A DNA stretch of 64,000 bases from Candidatus Villigracilis adiacens (GCA_016703605.1 JADJBU010000006.1:1-64000), one strand, 5' to 3'. Shown: positions 8,871-17,903, numbered from the stretch's first letter. Program-made: numbers and translations. Notes: generated by a model from the letters alone, not told the origin.

Positions 8871-11800
8871 ATGAACATCATCCTCAAGATCAACGGAATC
8901 GAACACACTATCGACGCGCCCGCATCCACCACCCTGCTCGCTGCTTTGCGCGGGCTGGGCTTTCATGGCGTAAAGTTCGGCGACGAACAGGGACTCACCG
9001 GAGCCGATACGGTTCTGCTCGACGGTAAACCCATCAATGCCGGGTCGCTGCTTGCGGCACAGGCGGAGGGTCATGCTGTCGCCACCATCGAAGCCCTGGG
9101 CGAACACCCTGACCAGGGCTGGAGAAAGACCGATGGACTTCATCCGCTGCAAAAGGCATTTGTCGAGTCGGGCGCGATCCAATGCGGATACTGCACACCG
9201 GCGCAGATCCTCGCGGCGAAGAGTCTGCTCGAGAAGAATGCCAGCCCCAACGAGGCGGAAGTGCGCGAAGCCTTGAGCGGTGTTTTGTGCCGCTGCACGG
9301 GGTATCTCAAGCCGGTGCAGGCAGTGATGCAAGCCGCGGTGGTGATGCGCGGAGAAGGTAAACAAGTAGGCAGGTACACAAGTACACAGGATGATGGTTT
9401 ACCTGTGTACTTGTCTCCGAGTGTACCGGATACAGATAACGCCCTAACGCAAACTCGAACCCTCCCTAAAATTGTTGTCACCCCCGAAACTCAAACCTGG
9501 CAGACCGTCGGCAAGCCCGAAAAGAAAGTGGACGCGATCAAACTCGTGCAGGGCAAGCCCGCCTTCACCGCAGACATGGATATGCGCGGCATGTTGCACG
9601 CGAAAGTATTGCGTTCGCCCCATGCCCATGCAAGGATCAAACGCATTGACGCGACAAAGGCGCTCGCATTGCAGGGCGTGGTTTCCGTTTTGACCTGGCA
9701 GGATATTCCGCGCGTCGTGTATTCCACCGCCGGTCAATCCGACCCGATCCCCGGTCCGCTCGATGCCTTCTCTCTCGATCACAAAGTCCGCTTCGTGGGC
9801 GACCGCGTGGCCTTCGTCGCGGCGGAGACGGCGGAGATTGCCGAGAAAGCCCTCTCCCTGATCGAAGTGGATTACGAAATCCTGCCAGCCATCATCGACT
9901 CGCGCGAGGCGATGAAACCGGATGCAGTCAAGATTCACGATGAACCGGAATATGTCAACTTCGCCGATTCAAACCCGGATAAAAATCTCGCGGCGCACAT
10001 CCGCATTGATATCGGCGACGTGAACAAGGGCTTCGCCGAGGCGGATGAAATTTTCGAAGCCGAATATGAAGTACCCAAAGTCCAGCAGGCGCATATCGAG
10101 CCGCACGTCTGCGTGACCTATTGGGATGAGGATGACCGCCTGGTGATTCGCACGTCCACGCAGGTTCCCTTCCACGTCCGCAGAATGCTCGCGCCAGTCC
10201 TCGACCTGCCTATCAAGCGCATCCGCGTCATCAAACCACGCATCGGCGGCGGGTTCGGCGGAAAGCAGGAAGTGTTGATGGAAGACGTCGCCGCGCATTT
10301 GACGATCGCCACCAAACGCCCGGTCATCTACGAATACAGCCGCGAAGAGGAATTCATTGCCGCGCGCTCTCGTCACCCGATGCGGGTGAAAATGAAGACC
10401 GGTGTAAAGAAGGACGGGACGATCACCGCAAACGCCATGTATGCCCTGTCAGACACAGGCGCGTACGGCTGCCATGCGTTGACCGTCACGGGGAATACCG
10501 GTCATAAATCCATGGCGCTGTACGTCGGCGACGGCGAATACCGCAAATCGCCCAATATCCAATTCTATGCGGACGTGGTGTACACCAACACGCCTCCCGC
10601 CGGAGCCTTCCGCGGATACGGCGTGCCACAGGGATACTGGCCCCTCGACCGCCACCTGGAAAAGATCGCACGCGCGATGGGCTTCGACCCGATCGAGTTC
10701 CGCTTGAAGAATGCGATTCACCCCGGAGAATATCATCCGTTTTCGACGGCATGGAACGAAGGACGCGAGCCGCGCCCGGAGATCATCCATACGGTTGGGC
10801 TGGAGCAATGCGTCGCTCAAGGCAAGGCGGCAATCGGGTGGGACCAGAAGTTCGGGAATGAATCATGGCACGTAGCGCAAGTCTCCGACTTGCGCGGACA
10901 AGCCAAAGGCTTGTCCTACAAGCGCAAGGGAATTGGCGTGGCCATGGTCATGCAAGGGACGGCGATTCCCTACCTCGATATGGGCGGCGCTTCGATCAAG
11001 ATGAACGACGACGGCTCGTTCAATCTTTTGGTCGGCGCAACGGATTTGGGAACCGGCTCGGATACTGTCCTGGCGCAGATGGCGGCGGAGGTGCTGGGCG
11101 TGCCGGTGGAAGATATGATTACCTATTCATCCGACACGGACTTCACGCCGTTTGATAAAGGCGCGTATGCATCGTCCACAACGTATATTTCCGGCGCGGC
11201 GGCGACCAAGGCGGCGCAAATTGTGGCGGAGAGAATCAAAGTAAGAGCCGTCGAAATGTTCAAGGTTGCAGGTTTGCAGGTTGAACCTTCCAACTTGCGA
11301 CTTTCAAACCGAATGGTTGTCGCTCCCGATGGACAATCCATCCCGCTCAGTGAAATCGCATTGGACTCTCTGCACAAAAACAATCAAGAACAGATCATGG
11401 GTGTGGCGAGTTATGTCTCGCCGGTTTCCCCTCCCCCGTTTGCGGCGCAATTCGCCGAAGTGACCGTGGATACGGAGACCGGCCAGGTGACGGTGGATAA
11501 ACTTGTGATGGCTGTCGACTCAGGCGTCATCATCAATCCGCTGACCGCCTCGGGGCAGATCGAAGGCGGCATGACGCAGGCATTGGGATATGCCGTCTGC
11601 GAAGAGATGCGTTACGACGAGAAAGGCGCCGCCTACGAACGCGACCTTGAGCGTTATCATCTCTTCCGCGCGGACGAAATGCCCGACCTCGAAACCATCT
11701 TCGTCGAGACCTTCGAGCCGAGTCATCCGTTCGGGGTAAAGGCTGTGGCTGAAATTCCGATGGACGGAGTCGCTCCGGCGGTCGGGAACGCCATCCTCGA

Positions 11801-11873
11801 CGCGATCGGGGTCAACGTCAGCGAGATACCCGCCACACCGGAAAGGGTCTGGAGGGCGGCAAGGCATCAGTAA
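8871..11873 (+). CDS. Fused [2Fe-2S]/molybdopterin hydroxylase (xanthine dehydrogenase family)
   Basis: A 1000-residue single-chain molybdenum hydroxylase. Residues 1-80 have the ferredoxin-like fold sequence, 85-150 the helical [2Fe-2S] domain with CGYC (C105, C108) and CRC (C140, C142), and about 210-1000 the molybdopterin domains with IGGGFGGKQEV, PAGAFRGYGVPQG, GTGSDTVLAQ and a C-terminal VAEIPMDGVAP that should carry the catalytic Glu. All four cysteines of the first cluster are replaced: the G-C-x-x-G-x-C-G-x-C frame reads GDEQGLTGAD, and the fourth position is Gly58. No FAD subunit is adjacent. Three repeat-derived segments lie in frame (9357-9421, 10871-10920, 11262-11310). The substrate is unknown. 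A frameshifted yqeB, tied to selenium-dependent molybdenum hydroxylases, lies 6 kb downstream. Confidence 0.88.
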   Translation: MNIILKINGIEHTIDAPASTTLLAALRGLGFHGVKFGDEQGLTGADTVLLDGKPINAGSLLAAQAEGHAVATIEALGEHPDQGWRKTDGLHPLQKAFVESGAIQCGYCTPAQILAAKSLLEKNASPNEAEVREALSGVLCRCTGYLKPVQAVMQAAVVMRGEGKQVGRYTSTQDDGLPVYLSPSVPDTDNALTQTRTLPKIVVTPETQTWQTVGKPEKKVDAIKLVQGKPAFTADMDMRGMLHAKVLRSPHAHARIKRIDATKALALQGVVSVLTWQDIPRVVYSTAGQSDPIPGPLDAFSLDHKVRFVGDRVAFVAAETAEIAEKALSLIEVDYEILPAIIDSREAMKPDAVKIHDEPEYVNFADSNPDKNLAAHIRIDIGDVNKGFAEADEIFEAEYEVPKVQQAHIEPHVCVTYWDEDDRLVIRTSTQVPFHVRRMLAPVLDLPIKRIRVIKPRIGGGFGGKQEVLMEDVAAHLTIATKRPVIYEYSREEEFIAARSRHPMRVKMKTGVKKDGTITANAMYALSDTGAYGCHALTVTGNTGHKSMALYVGDGEYRKSPNIQFYADVVYTNTPPAGAFRGYGVPQGYWPLDRHLEKIARAMGFDPIEFRLKNAIHPGEYHPFSTAWNEGREPRPEIIHTVGLEQCVAQGKAAIGWDQKFGNESWHVAQVSDLRGQAKGLSYKRKGIGVAMVMQGTAIPYLDMGGASIKMNDDGSFNLLVGATDLGTGSDTVLAQMAAEVLGVPVEDMITYSSDTDFTPFDKGAYASSTTYISGAAATKAAQIVAERIKVRAVEMFKVAGLQVEPSNLRLSNRMVVAPDGQSIPLSEIALDSLHKNNQEQIMGVASYVSPVSPPPFAAQFAEVTVDTETGQVTVDKLVMAVDSGVIINPLTASGQIEGGMTQALGYAVCEEMRYDEKGAAYERDLERYHLFRADEMPDLETIFVETFEPSHPFGVKAVAEIPMDGVAPAVGNAILDAIGVNVSEIPATPERVWRAARHQ
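9357..9421. repeat. Short-unit array inside the hydroxylase gene
   Basis: AAGTAGGCAGGTACACAAG and TACACAGG units face TTTACCTGTGTACTTG units 20 bp later. This is the same motif as the intergenic arrays at 24590 and 39050. It is translated as a linker (QVGRYTSTQDDGLPVYL) between the iron-sulfur and molybdenum domains. Confidence 0.7.
10871..10920. repeat. Double-hairpin REP inside the hydroxylase gene
   Basis: CGTAG is followed by GCGCAAGTC-TCC-GACTTGCGC, then GGACAAGCC-AAA-GGCTTGTCC, then TACA. It is translated in frame as VAQVSDLRGQAKGLSYK. The layout matches the intergenic REPs at 23356 and 52505. Confidence 0.75.
11262..11310. repeat. Short-unit array inside the hydroxylase gene
   Basis: AGGTTGCAGGTTTGCAGGTT units face CCTTCCAACTTGCGAC-type units. 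Translated in frame as VAGLQVEPSNLRLSN. Confidence 0.5.
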
Positions 11874-11895
11874 ACCGAATCAGGAACGGGCGGGG

Positions 11896-11933
11896 AAGGA
11901 CGCGGAGGAGTTTTCCGCGTCCTGTTCTTTTTT
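11896..11933 (+). terminator. Rho-independent terminator of the hydroxylase gene
   Basis: AGGACGCGGA pairs exactly with TCCGCGTCCT across a 7-base loop, followed by GTTCTTTTTT. It lies 23 bp after the stop. Between it and 12054 there is no gene; TATAAT occurs at 11945-11950 but without a clear -35. Confidence 0.8.
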
Positions 11934-12053
11934 AGGGCGCGATGGGTATAATCAAATCATTGTTGTTTTTATCCCATCAACACCCGGAAAGCCATTCCCA
12001 GTTCGAATGTTCCATCGGTCAACCGCCCTTTCAATGAAGCAATCGCCGCCTAC

Positions 12054-13724
12054 ATGAGCCAGGAAAAGATCATCCACCTAATTCCATACGCCGGGTCGCT
12101 GGGGATTTCCCTGGGGCTTTTGTTTTATGTTTGGAGATGGAGAAGCTCGCGCGGGGCATTCGCTTTCTTTTGGTATACGCTTGGGCAGACGCTCTACATC
12201 TTCGGCAATACCATGGAAACGGTCTCGGCTGGGCTTGGAGACAAGTTGTTTTGGGAAAGCTTTCAATGGTGCGTCAGTGTCGTGCCTTTGGCGTTTTTTC
12301 CCATATTCGTCACACAATATACAGAGTCAAGATTCAGGCGGTACAAAAGGCTGTACGCCCTGCTGATGGCGTATCCGGTATTTTTCGTGTTCATGGTGCT
12401 CACAGATCCATGGCATCGCCTCATCTACCTCGACCCGGGGGTGATACAGGGTGAACCTTTCTCGGTCCTGGTCTATAAATTTTCGCCGGTTGCGCTTGCC
12501 TATTCGGCTTATGTATATTTCATCGCCCTTGCGGGGTGCGTCCTTTTGCTCCAGCGGATGCGCGAGCCGCATAATCTGTATCGAATCCAGACCGGGTTCA
12601 TCCTGGTCGGGCTGCTCCTGCCCGTTGCCGGGTCGATCCTTTCGCTGGCGGGCGTGTCCATCACCGACCAGCGCGACGCGTCGCCGTTCACAGTGGCGGT
12701 TGGAAATATCCTTCTCGCCTGGGGGCTTTTTCGTTTCAGGATATTCGAGGTCAACCCCATCCCGCGGGACCGGGTATTTGAAGCGCTGGCAGACCCGGTG
12801 GTCATCCTGGATGTCAACAACAACGTGGCGGATATCAACTCAGCCATGCTCGACCTGATGGATAAAGCCGCCGGCGATGTGATTGGAAAACCCGCCAAGG
12901 CGGTATTTGACAACTTCCCCATTCCGATCAAGATGTATACGCACGTATCTTATGCGCGAACCGAGGCGGTCTTCGAGATCAACCATAAACAGATCCATTA
13001 TGAATTGACCATCTGGCCCCTTTACAACGCCAAAAGGGAAATGACGGGCCGCATCTATATTTCCCACGATATCACCGCCCTCAAGGAATTGGAGAGCGAG
13101 CTTCGCAAACTGAACACCAAACTGGAGGACCGCGTCCAGGAACGCACGCATGAACTGGAGGAAGCGTACGAGTCGCTTTTGGAGGGCATGGCGCGCGCCC
13201 TCGAACTGCGCGACAGGGAAACAGAGGGTCACTCGCGGCGCGTGACTGAAAACGCATTGAAGATCGCGCAGAAGATGGGCATTCAGGGAAGAGACCTGGA
13301 CTACATCCGCAGCGGTTCGATCCTGCACGATATCGGCAAAATCAGCATCCCGGATGAGATCCTGCACAAAAAGGGAAAACTCACGCCCGAGGAGCGCGTT
13401 ATCATCGAACAGCATCCCACAACGGCTTTTAAACTTCTTTCCAGCATCCCGATCCTGAGCAAAGCCATCGAGATTCCGTATTTCCACCACGAAAAATGGG
13501 ATGGGACTGGCTACCCGCAAAAGTTGAAGGGGGATGAAATTCCGCTCGCCGCCCGGATATTCGCCGTGGCAGATGTATGGGATGCCCTCAGCAACGACCG
13601 GCCGTACAACAAAGCCTGGGCGCGCGAACAGATTATCGAATATTTCAAGGAACAGACGGGGTTGCACTTCGACCCCATCATCGCGCGGCTCTTCCTGAGC
13701 ATGGTCGAAAAAGGCGAGATATAA
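12054..13724 (+). CDS. 7TM-PAS-HD-GYP protein, probable c-di-GMP phosphodiesterase
   Basis: The 556-residue protein has seven predicted membrane helices of the histidine-kinase N-terminal 7TM type (about residues 8-225), a PAS domain (about 230-340), a short coiled coil ending QERTHELEEAYE, and a C-terminal HD-GYP domain. The metal-binding and signature residues are present: GHSRRV, SILHDIGKISIP, FHHEKWDGTGYPQ and ARIFAVADVWDAL. HD-GYP domains with these motifs hydrolyse cyclic di-GMP. The 7TM-PAS part should sense a membrane or small-molecule signal. The pyrophosphatase gene follows after 61 bp on the same strand and may share the transcript. No clear ribosome site precedes the ATG. Confidence 0.85.
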   Translation: MSQEKIIHLIPYAGSLGISLGLLFYVWRWRSSRGAFAFFWYTLGQTLYIFGNTMETVSAGLGDKLFWESFQWCVSVVPLAFFPIFVTQYTESRFRRYKRLYALLMAYPVFFVFMVLTDPWHRLIYLDPGVIQGEPFSVLVYKFSPVALAYSAYVYFIALAGCVLLLQRMREPHNLYRIQTGFILVGLLLPVAGSILSLAGVSITDQRDASPFTVAVGNILLAWGLFRFRIFEVNPIPRDRVFEALADPVVILDVNNNVADINSAMLDLMDKAAGDVIGKPAKAVFDNFPIPIKMYTHVSYARTEAVFEINHKQIHYELTIWPLYNAKREMTGRIYISHDITALKELESELRKLNTKLEDRVQERTHELEEAYESLLEGMARALELRDRETEGHSRRVTENALKIAQKMGIQGRDLDYIRSGSILHDIGKISIPDEILHKKGKLTPEERVIIEQHPTTAFKLLSSIPILSKAIEIPYFHHEKWDGTGYPQKLKGDEIPLAARIFAVADVWDALSNDRPYNKAWAREQIIEYFKEQTGLHFDPIIARLFLSMVEKGEI

Positions 13725-13785
13725 TCATGGTGATCAAACGACAATCCACGCCCCAGGGTGATATTTTCCGGAGATTCCGAACGTC

Positions 13786-15129
13786 ATGCTCGAACAGACT
13801 TATGTGGTAGGACACATCAACCCCGATACCGACTCCATCGCCTCTGCCATGGGATATGCCTGGCTGCTGCGCGAAAGGGACGGTGTCAACGCTGTGGCGG
13901 CTCGCGCCGGCGCCCTGAACCCCCAGACCTCATGGGCCTTGAAGACCCTCGGGCTGGATGCCCCCCTCCTCCTCACCGACGCCTCTCCCCGCTTTGAATC
14001 CGTCATGCAGCGGCTGGACAGCATCCCCCCCGATGCCCAGCTCGGCATGGCGTGGACGCTCGCCAGCCGCACCGGCGGGCTTGCCCCGGTCGTCAATGAA
14101 GATGGCACGCCGTATGGAATGATCAACGGCATGAGCCTCTTCAATTATTTCAGCAGCACCCTCGGTCCCCGCCCCGGCGATACGACCGTGCGCGAGATGA
14201 TGTCTGCCCAGTGCAAGGATGCGGCGGACACTTCCGTGCCGAAATTTCAGGCGAACGCCCACATCCGCGATTCGCTCAACCGCATCCTGCGCAGCGAGGT
14301 GGACGATTACTGGGTGGTGGACGAGAAGGGGCTTTACCTGGGAATCACCCGTCAGCGGAATATTCTCAACCCGCCGCGCCTCAAGATCGTGCTGGTTGAT
14401 CACAACGAGCCGCGCCAGTCCATTGCCGCGCTGGAAGAGGCGGAACTTCTGGAGATACTCGACCATCACCGGCTCGGGAATCCCTACACCCACCAGCCCA
14501 TCCGCTTCACTGTGGATGTGGTTGGCTCGACCTCCACCCTGGTCACCGAACAGATTGCGGAAGCCGGTCTCTCCGCCCCGCCCGCCCTGGCAGGGGCGCT
14601 GCTTGCCGGGTTATTATCTGATACGCTCATCCTGACCTCTCCCACCACCACAACCCGCGACCGGACAGCCGCAGACCGTCTTGCGCGCTGGGCGTTCGTC
14701 GGCGGGAGTCCGCTGCGGGGCGAGACCATCGAAACCTTCGGCAAGTCGCTTCTCAGCGCGGGGGCGGGCTTATCCAACCGCAAACCGGAGGAAGTCGTCA
14801 GCACAGACATCAAGTCCTTCGAAGGCGGCGGATTCAAATTTGCCGTTGCCCAAGCCGAGGTGACGGACATCATGCAGCTTTCCGAACACCTGGAATCGCT
14901 CACCAGGGCGCTCGACGACCTGCGCGACAAGCGCGGTCTCGATTTTGCCATGCTCCTCATCACAGACGTTGTGCGCGGAACCAGCCGCCTGATCGTCACC
15001 TCAAACGCCCCGCCCATCCTCAACGACCTGCCTTACCCGCCCCTGACAGACGGCACCCGCGACGCGTCCGGCATCGTTTCAAGAAAGAAACAACTGCTCC
15101 CGGCAGTGCTGGGATTACTGGAAAGATAA
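13786..15129 (+). CDS. ppaC: Mn-dependent inorganic pyrophosphatase with CBS pair (DHH family)
   Basis: A 447-residue family II pyrophosphatase. The N-terminal GHINPDTDS gives H10, D14 and D16 as metal ligands. LVDHNEP and LDHHRLG supply the DHH-core ligands, and SRKKQ near the C-terminus is the DHHA2 substrate-binding motif. A pair of CBS domains is inserted at about residues 65-190 (RLDSIPPDAQLGMAW, later VDDYWVVDEKGLYLGI), as in nucleotide-regulated family II enzymes. It should hydrolyse PPi in the cytoplasm, with adenine nucleotides acting on the CBS domains. I do not see the DRTGG insert found in some clostridial members. Confidence 0.87.
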   Translation: MLEQTYVVGHINPDTDSIASAMGYAWLLRERDGVNAVAARAGALNPQTSWALKTLGLDAPLLLTDASPRFESVMQRLDSIPPDAQLGMAWTLASRTGGLAPVVNEDGTPYGMINGMSLFNYFSSTLGPRPGDTTVREMMSAQCKDAADTSVPKFQANAHIRDSLNRILRSEVDDYWVVDEKGLYLGITRQRNILNPPRLKIVLVDHNEPRQSIAALEEAELLEILDHHRLGNPYTHQPIRFTVDVVGSTSTLVTEQIAEAGLSAPPALAGALLAGLLSDTLILTSPTTTTRDRTAADRLARWAFVGGSPLRGETIETFGKSLLSAGAGLSNRKPEEVVSTDIKSFEGGGFKFAVAQAEVTDIMQLSEHLESLTRALDDLRDKRGLDFAMLLITDVVRGTSRLIVTSNAPPILNDLPYPPLTDGTRDASGIVSRKKQLLPAVLGLLER

Positions 15130-15156
15130 ACATGCCTGAAAGGCCCCGCCTGATCA

Positions 15157-15273
15157 ATGGCATTTTTCATGGCGATCATCACCGGCGGGGTTTCTGTCTT
15201 TGCCGCGGTATTTGTCCCTTTGCGGGTTCGGCATGTTACGGGTCCGACCGTCAAGGCGCGCTCGACCGGGTGA
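15157..15273 (+). other. Uncertain small reading frame in the 15130-15422 gap
   Basis: The gap between the pyrophosphatase and the hydrolase holds a 38-codon frame starting MAFFMAIITGGVSVFAAVFV, a plausible membrane helix. It stops abruptly, and a second frame continues with ITGHTKHLLKAKEAALIVDQ to 15374. The two could be one small membrane protein broken by a frameshift, or neither may be real. I see no ribosome site. An imperfect hairpin (TTCCTCCCGCGAACCGGGAA) precedes the hydrolase. Confidence 0.2.
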
Positions 15274-15422
15274 TCACCGGGCACACAAAACATCTGCTGA
15301 AGGCAAAAGAAGCCGCGCTGATCGTTGACCAATCCCACCCCAGCCGCATCCTGCTCAGGGATGTCTATTTTTGATGGAGCATTCCTCCCGCGAACCGGGA
15401 AGGATTTATCGGATTTTTAAAA

Positions 15423-16298
15423 ATGCCCTTCCCCTACCTCGGTGAAAGCATCACATTGAACGGGACGACCCGCAACGGACTGCCGGGGTCGTTCATTACA
15501 CTTCCCAGCGGGGTGACGCACTACGAAGAAGGCGGCGACCCAAACGGTCCGCCCATCGTCCTCGTACACGGATTCTCCGTCCCGTACTTCATCTACGACC
15601 CGACCTTTGAATTCCTGTCCAGCCGGGGTTTTCGCGTGTTGCGCTACGACCTGCTCGGGCGCGGCTTTTCAGACAGACCCGTCGTCCAATACAACGCAGA
15701 ATTATTCGCAAGCCAATTATGGGAATTGCTCGAAGCGTTGAATTTCAGGAATATTGCCCTCGCGGGTCTGTCCATGGGCGGAGCCGTCACCGCGTCGTTC
15801 ATGGATCGTCATCCGCGGATGGTTTCGAAATATATTTTGATAGACCCAGCCGGGGCGAAGCCGGTCTCGATCTCGCCCATGCTCAAGGCGGTGCGAATGC
15901 CCGGGATCGGCGAACTGGTCCTCGGTCTGTTCGGAAGCGGGAGCATGGTCAGGGGCATCGCCGCCGACCTGTTCACTCCCGAACTGGTGGCTGAATTCCA
16001 GGAAAAGTACAAGGTCCAGATGCGGTATCACGGGTTCAAACGCGCCATCCTCTCCACGATGCGGAATGGGATGCTCGATTCGTTCATGGATACCTACCGC
16101 CGGGTTGGAGCCATGAAGAAACCCACGCTGATGTTCTGGGGCAGGCAGGATAAAACCATTCCCTTCGAGCACAGCGCCGAGATCCTTGCCGCCATGCCCC
16201 ACGCAGAATTCCACGTCCTCGAAAATTGCGGACACATCCCCCACTACGAGCGTCCGGGCGAAGTCCACGAAATTCTGTTAGAATTTTTGAGACGTTGA
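15423..16298 (+). CDS. Alpha/beta-fold hydrolase
   Basis: This 291-residue protein has the full catalytic set: nucleophile Ser in GLSMGGAV (about residue 118), Asp in GRQDKTIPF (about 242) and His in CGHIPHYERP (about 269). The oxyanion region is VLVHGFSVPYF. A cap-like helical stretch lies at about 155-215. It resembles the lipase/haloperoxidase-like group (MhpC-type). The substrate cannot be told from sequence. It stands between two gaps with hairpins and is probably a single-gene unit. Confidence 0.85.
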   Translation: MPFPYLGESITLNGTTRNGLPGSFITLPSGVTHYEEGGDPNGPPIVLVHGFSVPYFIYDPTFEFLSSRGFRVLRYDLLGRGFSDRPVVQYNAELFASQLWELLEALNFRNIALAGLSMGGAVTASFMDRHPRMVSKYILIDPAGAKPVSISPMLKAVRMPGIGELVLGLFGSGSMVRGIAADLFTPELVAEFQEKYKVQMRYHGFKRAILSTMRNGMLDSFMDTYRRVGAMKKPTLMFWGRQDKTIPFEHSAEILAAMPHAEFHVLENCGHIPHYERPGEVHEILLEFLRR

Positions 16299-16342
16299 TT
16301 CCCCGTTTTTACAAACCAATACCTGCAACGGGGGATTTTATT

Positions 16343-16366
16343 GACCGCCCGCGCGGGCGGTCAACG
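16343..16366. repeat. Perfect 24-bp GC-rich palindrome
   Basis: TTGACCGCCCGC is followed directly by its exact complement. It lies 8 bp upstream of the first DUF1361 start codon, next to the GGAG ribosome site, so it would fold in the 5' leader. It lacks a T run and is not a standard terminator. Confidence 0.8.
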
Positions 16367-16374
16367 GAGACTGC

Positions 16375-17130
16375 ATGAACCTCAATCGTATAAAAAATTC
16401 GGCCTATCGCAACCGCCACAATATCGCGGTCTTCATCCTTTTGAACCTGGCTTGCGCGGCTTGCATCACGCTGGTGGGCGCGCGGGTGGTATACACCGAC
16501 TCGACCCGTCATTCCGGCTTGATCTGGAACCTCTTCCTCGCGTGGATTCCCTTCATCCTTGCCTATCTTGCCCATGCGCTGTCCTGGAACCGGCTGTGGG
16601 TCTACCTGGCGATTCCCTTCGTGGCCTTCCTCTGGCTGTTGTTCTTTCCAAACGCGCCCTATATGCTCACCGACCTGCAAGACCTTGCCCGCGGCGCCGG
16701 GAAGGAAGCCCCGCTCTGGTACGACGTCATCATCGTCGTCTGGTGCTCATGGACGGGGACTTTGCTCGGCGTGATCTCCCTCTACCTGATGCAGGACATC
16801 ATCACGCGCTCATTCAACCGCTGGCTGGGCTGGGCATTCGTCTTCGCCATTTCAGGCTTGAGCAGTTTCGGGGTCTACATCGGGCGTTTTGTCCGCCTGA
16901 ATTCATGGGACATCCTGCAAAACCCGGCGGAGACGGCAATGGTCATCCTCGGCATCGTCATCGACCCGAGCAGGCGGCTGGCAGCGTTTACGTTCGCGTA
17001 CACCCTCTTCTTCCTCTTCATCTTCCTGCTGCTTTACTCGTTCAGCCACATGCTGAGCGAACAGACCGCGCTCGCCGGAAGTTCGCCCGAGCAGCTGGCG
17101 TCCACCCAGCCGACCCAGCCGGTCAATTGA
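16375..17130 (+). CDS. DUF1361 membrane protein, first copy
   Basis: 251 residues with about six or seven membrane helices. Family features are the WNLFLAWIPFILAYL segment, the LFFPNAPYMLTDL motif and the IYIGRFVRLNSWDILQNP motif, all shared with the next gene. The function of DUF1361 is unknown. The Asn-Ala-Pro-Tyr and Gly-Arg-Phe loops are polar positions kept within the membrane and could form an active or binding site. The C-terminus is a short polar tail. The second copy follows after 74 bp on the same strand. Confidence 0.85.
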   Translation: MNLNRIKNSAYRNRHNIAVFILLNLACAACITLVGARVVYTDSTRHSGLIWNLFLAWIPFILAYLAHALSWNRLWVYLAIPFVAFLWLLFFPNAPYMLTDLQDLARGAGKEAPLWYDVIIVVWCSWTGTLLGVISLYLMQDIITRSFNRWLGWAFVFAISGLSSFGVYIGRFVRLNSWDILQNPAETAMVILGIVIDPSRRLAAFTFAYTLFFLFIFLLLYSFSHMLSEQTALAGSSPEQLASTQPTQPVN

Positions 17131-17204
17131 TTTCAAATCCTGACACTCTTTGAAAGCGTTTGAAAGCGGTCACGGATACAATCCGCGAAAACCTGGAGGC
17201 AGAA

Positions 17205-17903
17205 ATGATTCAAACCTATCTCGCAAAACTGCGCCCCGTCCGATTCCACCTTGCCATCGTGGGCATATTGATCGGCGCAAGCCTGATCTCGATCGCGCTG
17301 TTCCGCCTGCGCACGATATTGAGCGGCTCGATGGATTACATCTTCCTGTTGTGGAACCTCTTCCTCGCCTGGCTGCCGCTTATCATGGCGTACGCCGTTT
17401 CAAGTTTTGCCTCGCGGCGGCGTTCGCTCGTGCTGACGGTCCTGCCTGCCGCGGCGCTCTGGCTGCTCTTCTTCCCCAACGCGCCCTACATCCTCACCGA
17501 CCTGTTCCACCTGCGGCATCCGCGCCCCGATGTGCCGATCTGGTTCGACACCCTGCTGGTCAACTGGTTCGCCTGGACCGGCCTGCTGCTGGGGATCGTC
17601 TCATTGTTCGTAATGCACGACATCGTCCGCAAATCTTTCGGTCGCATTACAGGCTGGTTCTTCGTCTTCATCGTTGGTACACTTTGCAGCGTGGGCATTT
17701 ACATCGGGCGTTTCCTGCGCTGGAATTCGTGGGATGTGATCTTCCATCCGGTTGCCCGGCTCGGCGATATTCTTCATTACGCCACAAACCCCAGCCTGCA
17801 ATCCATCATCTTCATCACGGTCTTTTCCGCGTTGTTCATCTTCATTTACGTCTCCACCTATTCGTTCGGGCTTTTACTTCAGGAGCAGCAGCAACCAAAA
17901 TGA
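17205..17903 (+). CDS. DUF1361 membrane protein, second copy
   Basis: A 232-residue paralogue of the upstream gene with the same motifs (LWNLFLAWLPLIMAY, FFPNAPYILTDLFHL, GIYIGRFLRWNSWDVI). I chose the ATG at 17205 because GGAGG lies six bases upstream; the frame is open to a TTG at 17160 but that start lacks a ribosome site. Its stop overlaps the yqeB start as ATGA. The two copies have clearly diverged, so the duplication is not recent. Confidence 0.85.
   Translation: MIQTYLAKLRPVRFHLAIVGILIGASLISIALFRLRTILSGSMDYIFLLWNLFLAWLPLIMAYAVSSFASRRRSLVLTVLPAAALWLLFFPNAPYILTDLFHLRHPRPDVPIWFDTLLVNWFAWTGLLLGIVSLFVMHDIVRKSFGRITGWFFVFIVGTLCSVGIYIGRFLRWNSWDVIFHPVARLGDILHYATNPSLQSIIFITVFSALFIFIYVSTYSFGLLLQEQQQPK

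Noticed and set aside
13725..13785. Separate promoter between the HD-GYP and pyrophosphatase genes
   Set aside because: The 61-bp gap has no convincing -35/-10 pair or terminator, so co-transcription is simpler.
15132..15374. An 80-codon frame after the pyrophosphatase
   Set aside because: Its first half has no protein-like character. Only the tail may belong to a broken small gene, noted as uncertain.
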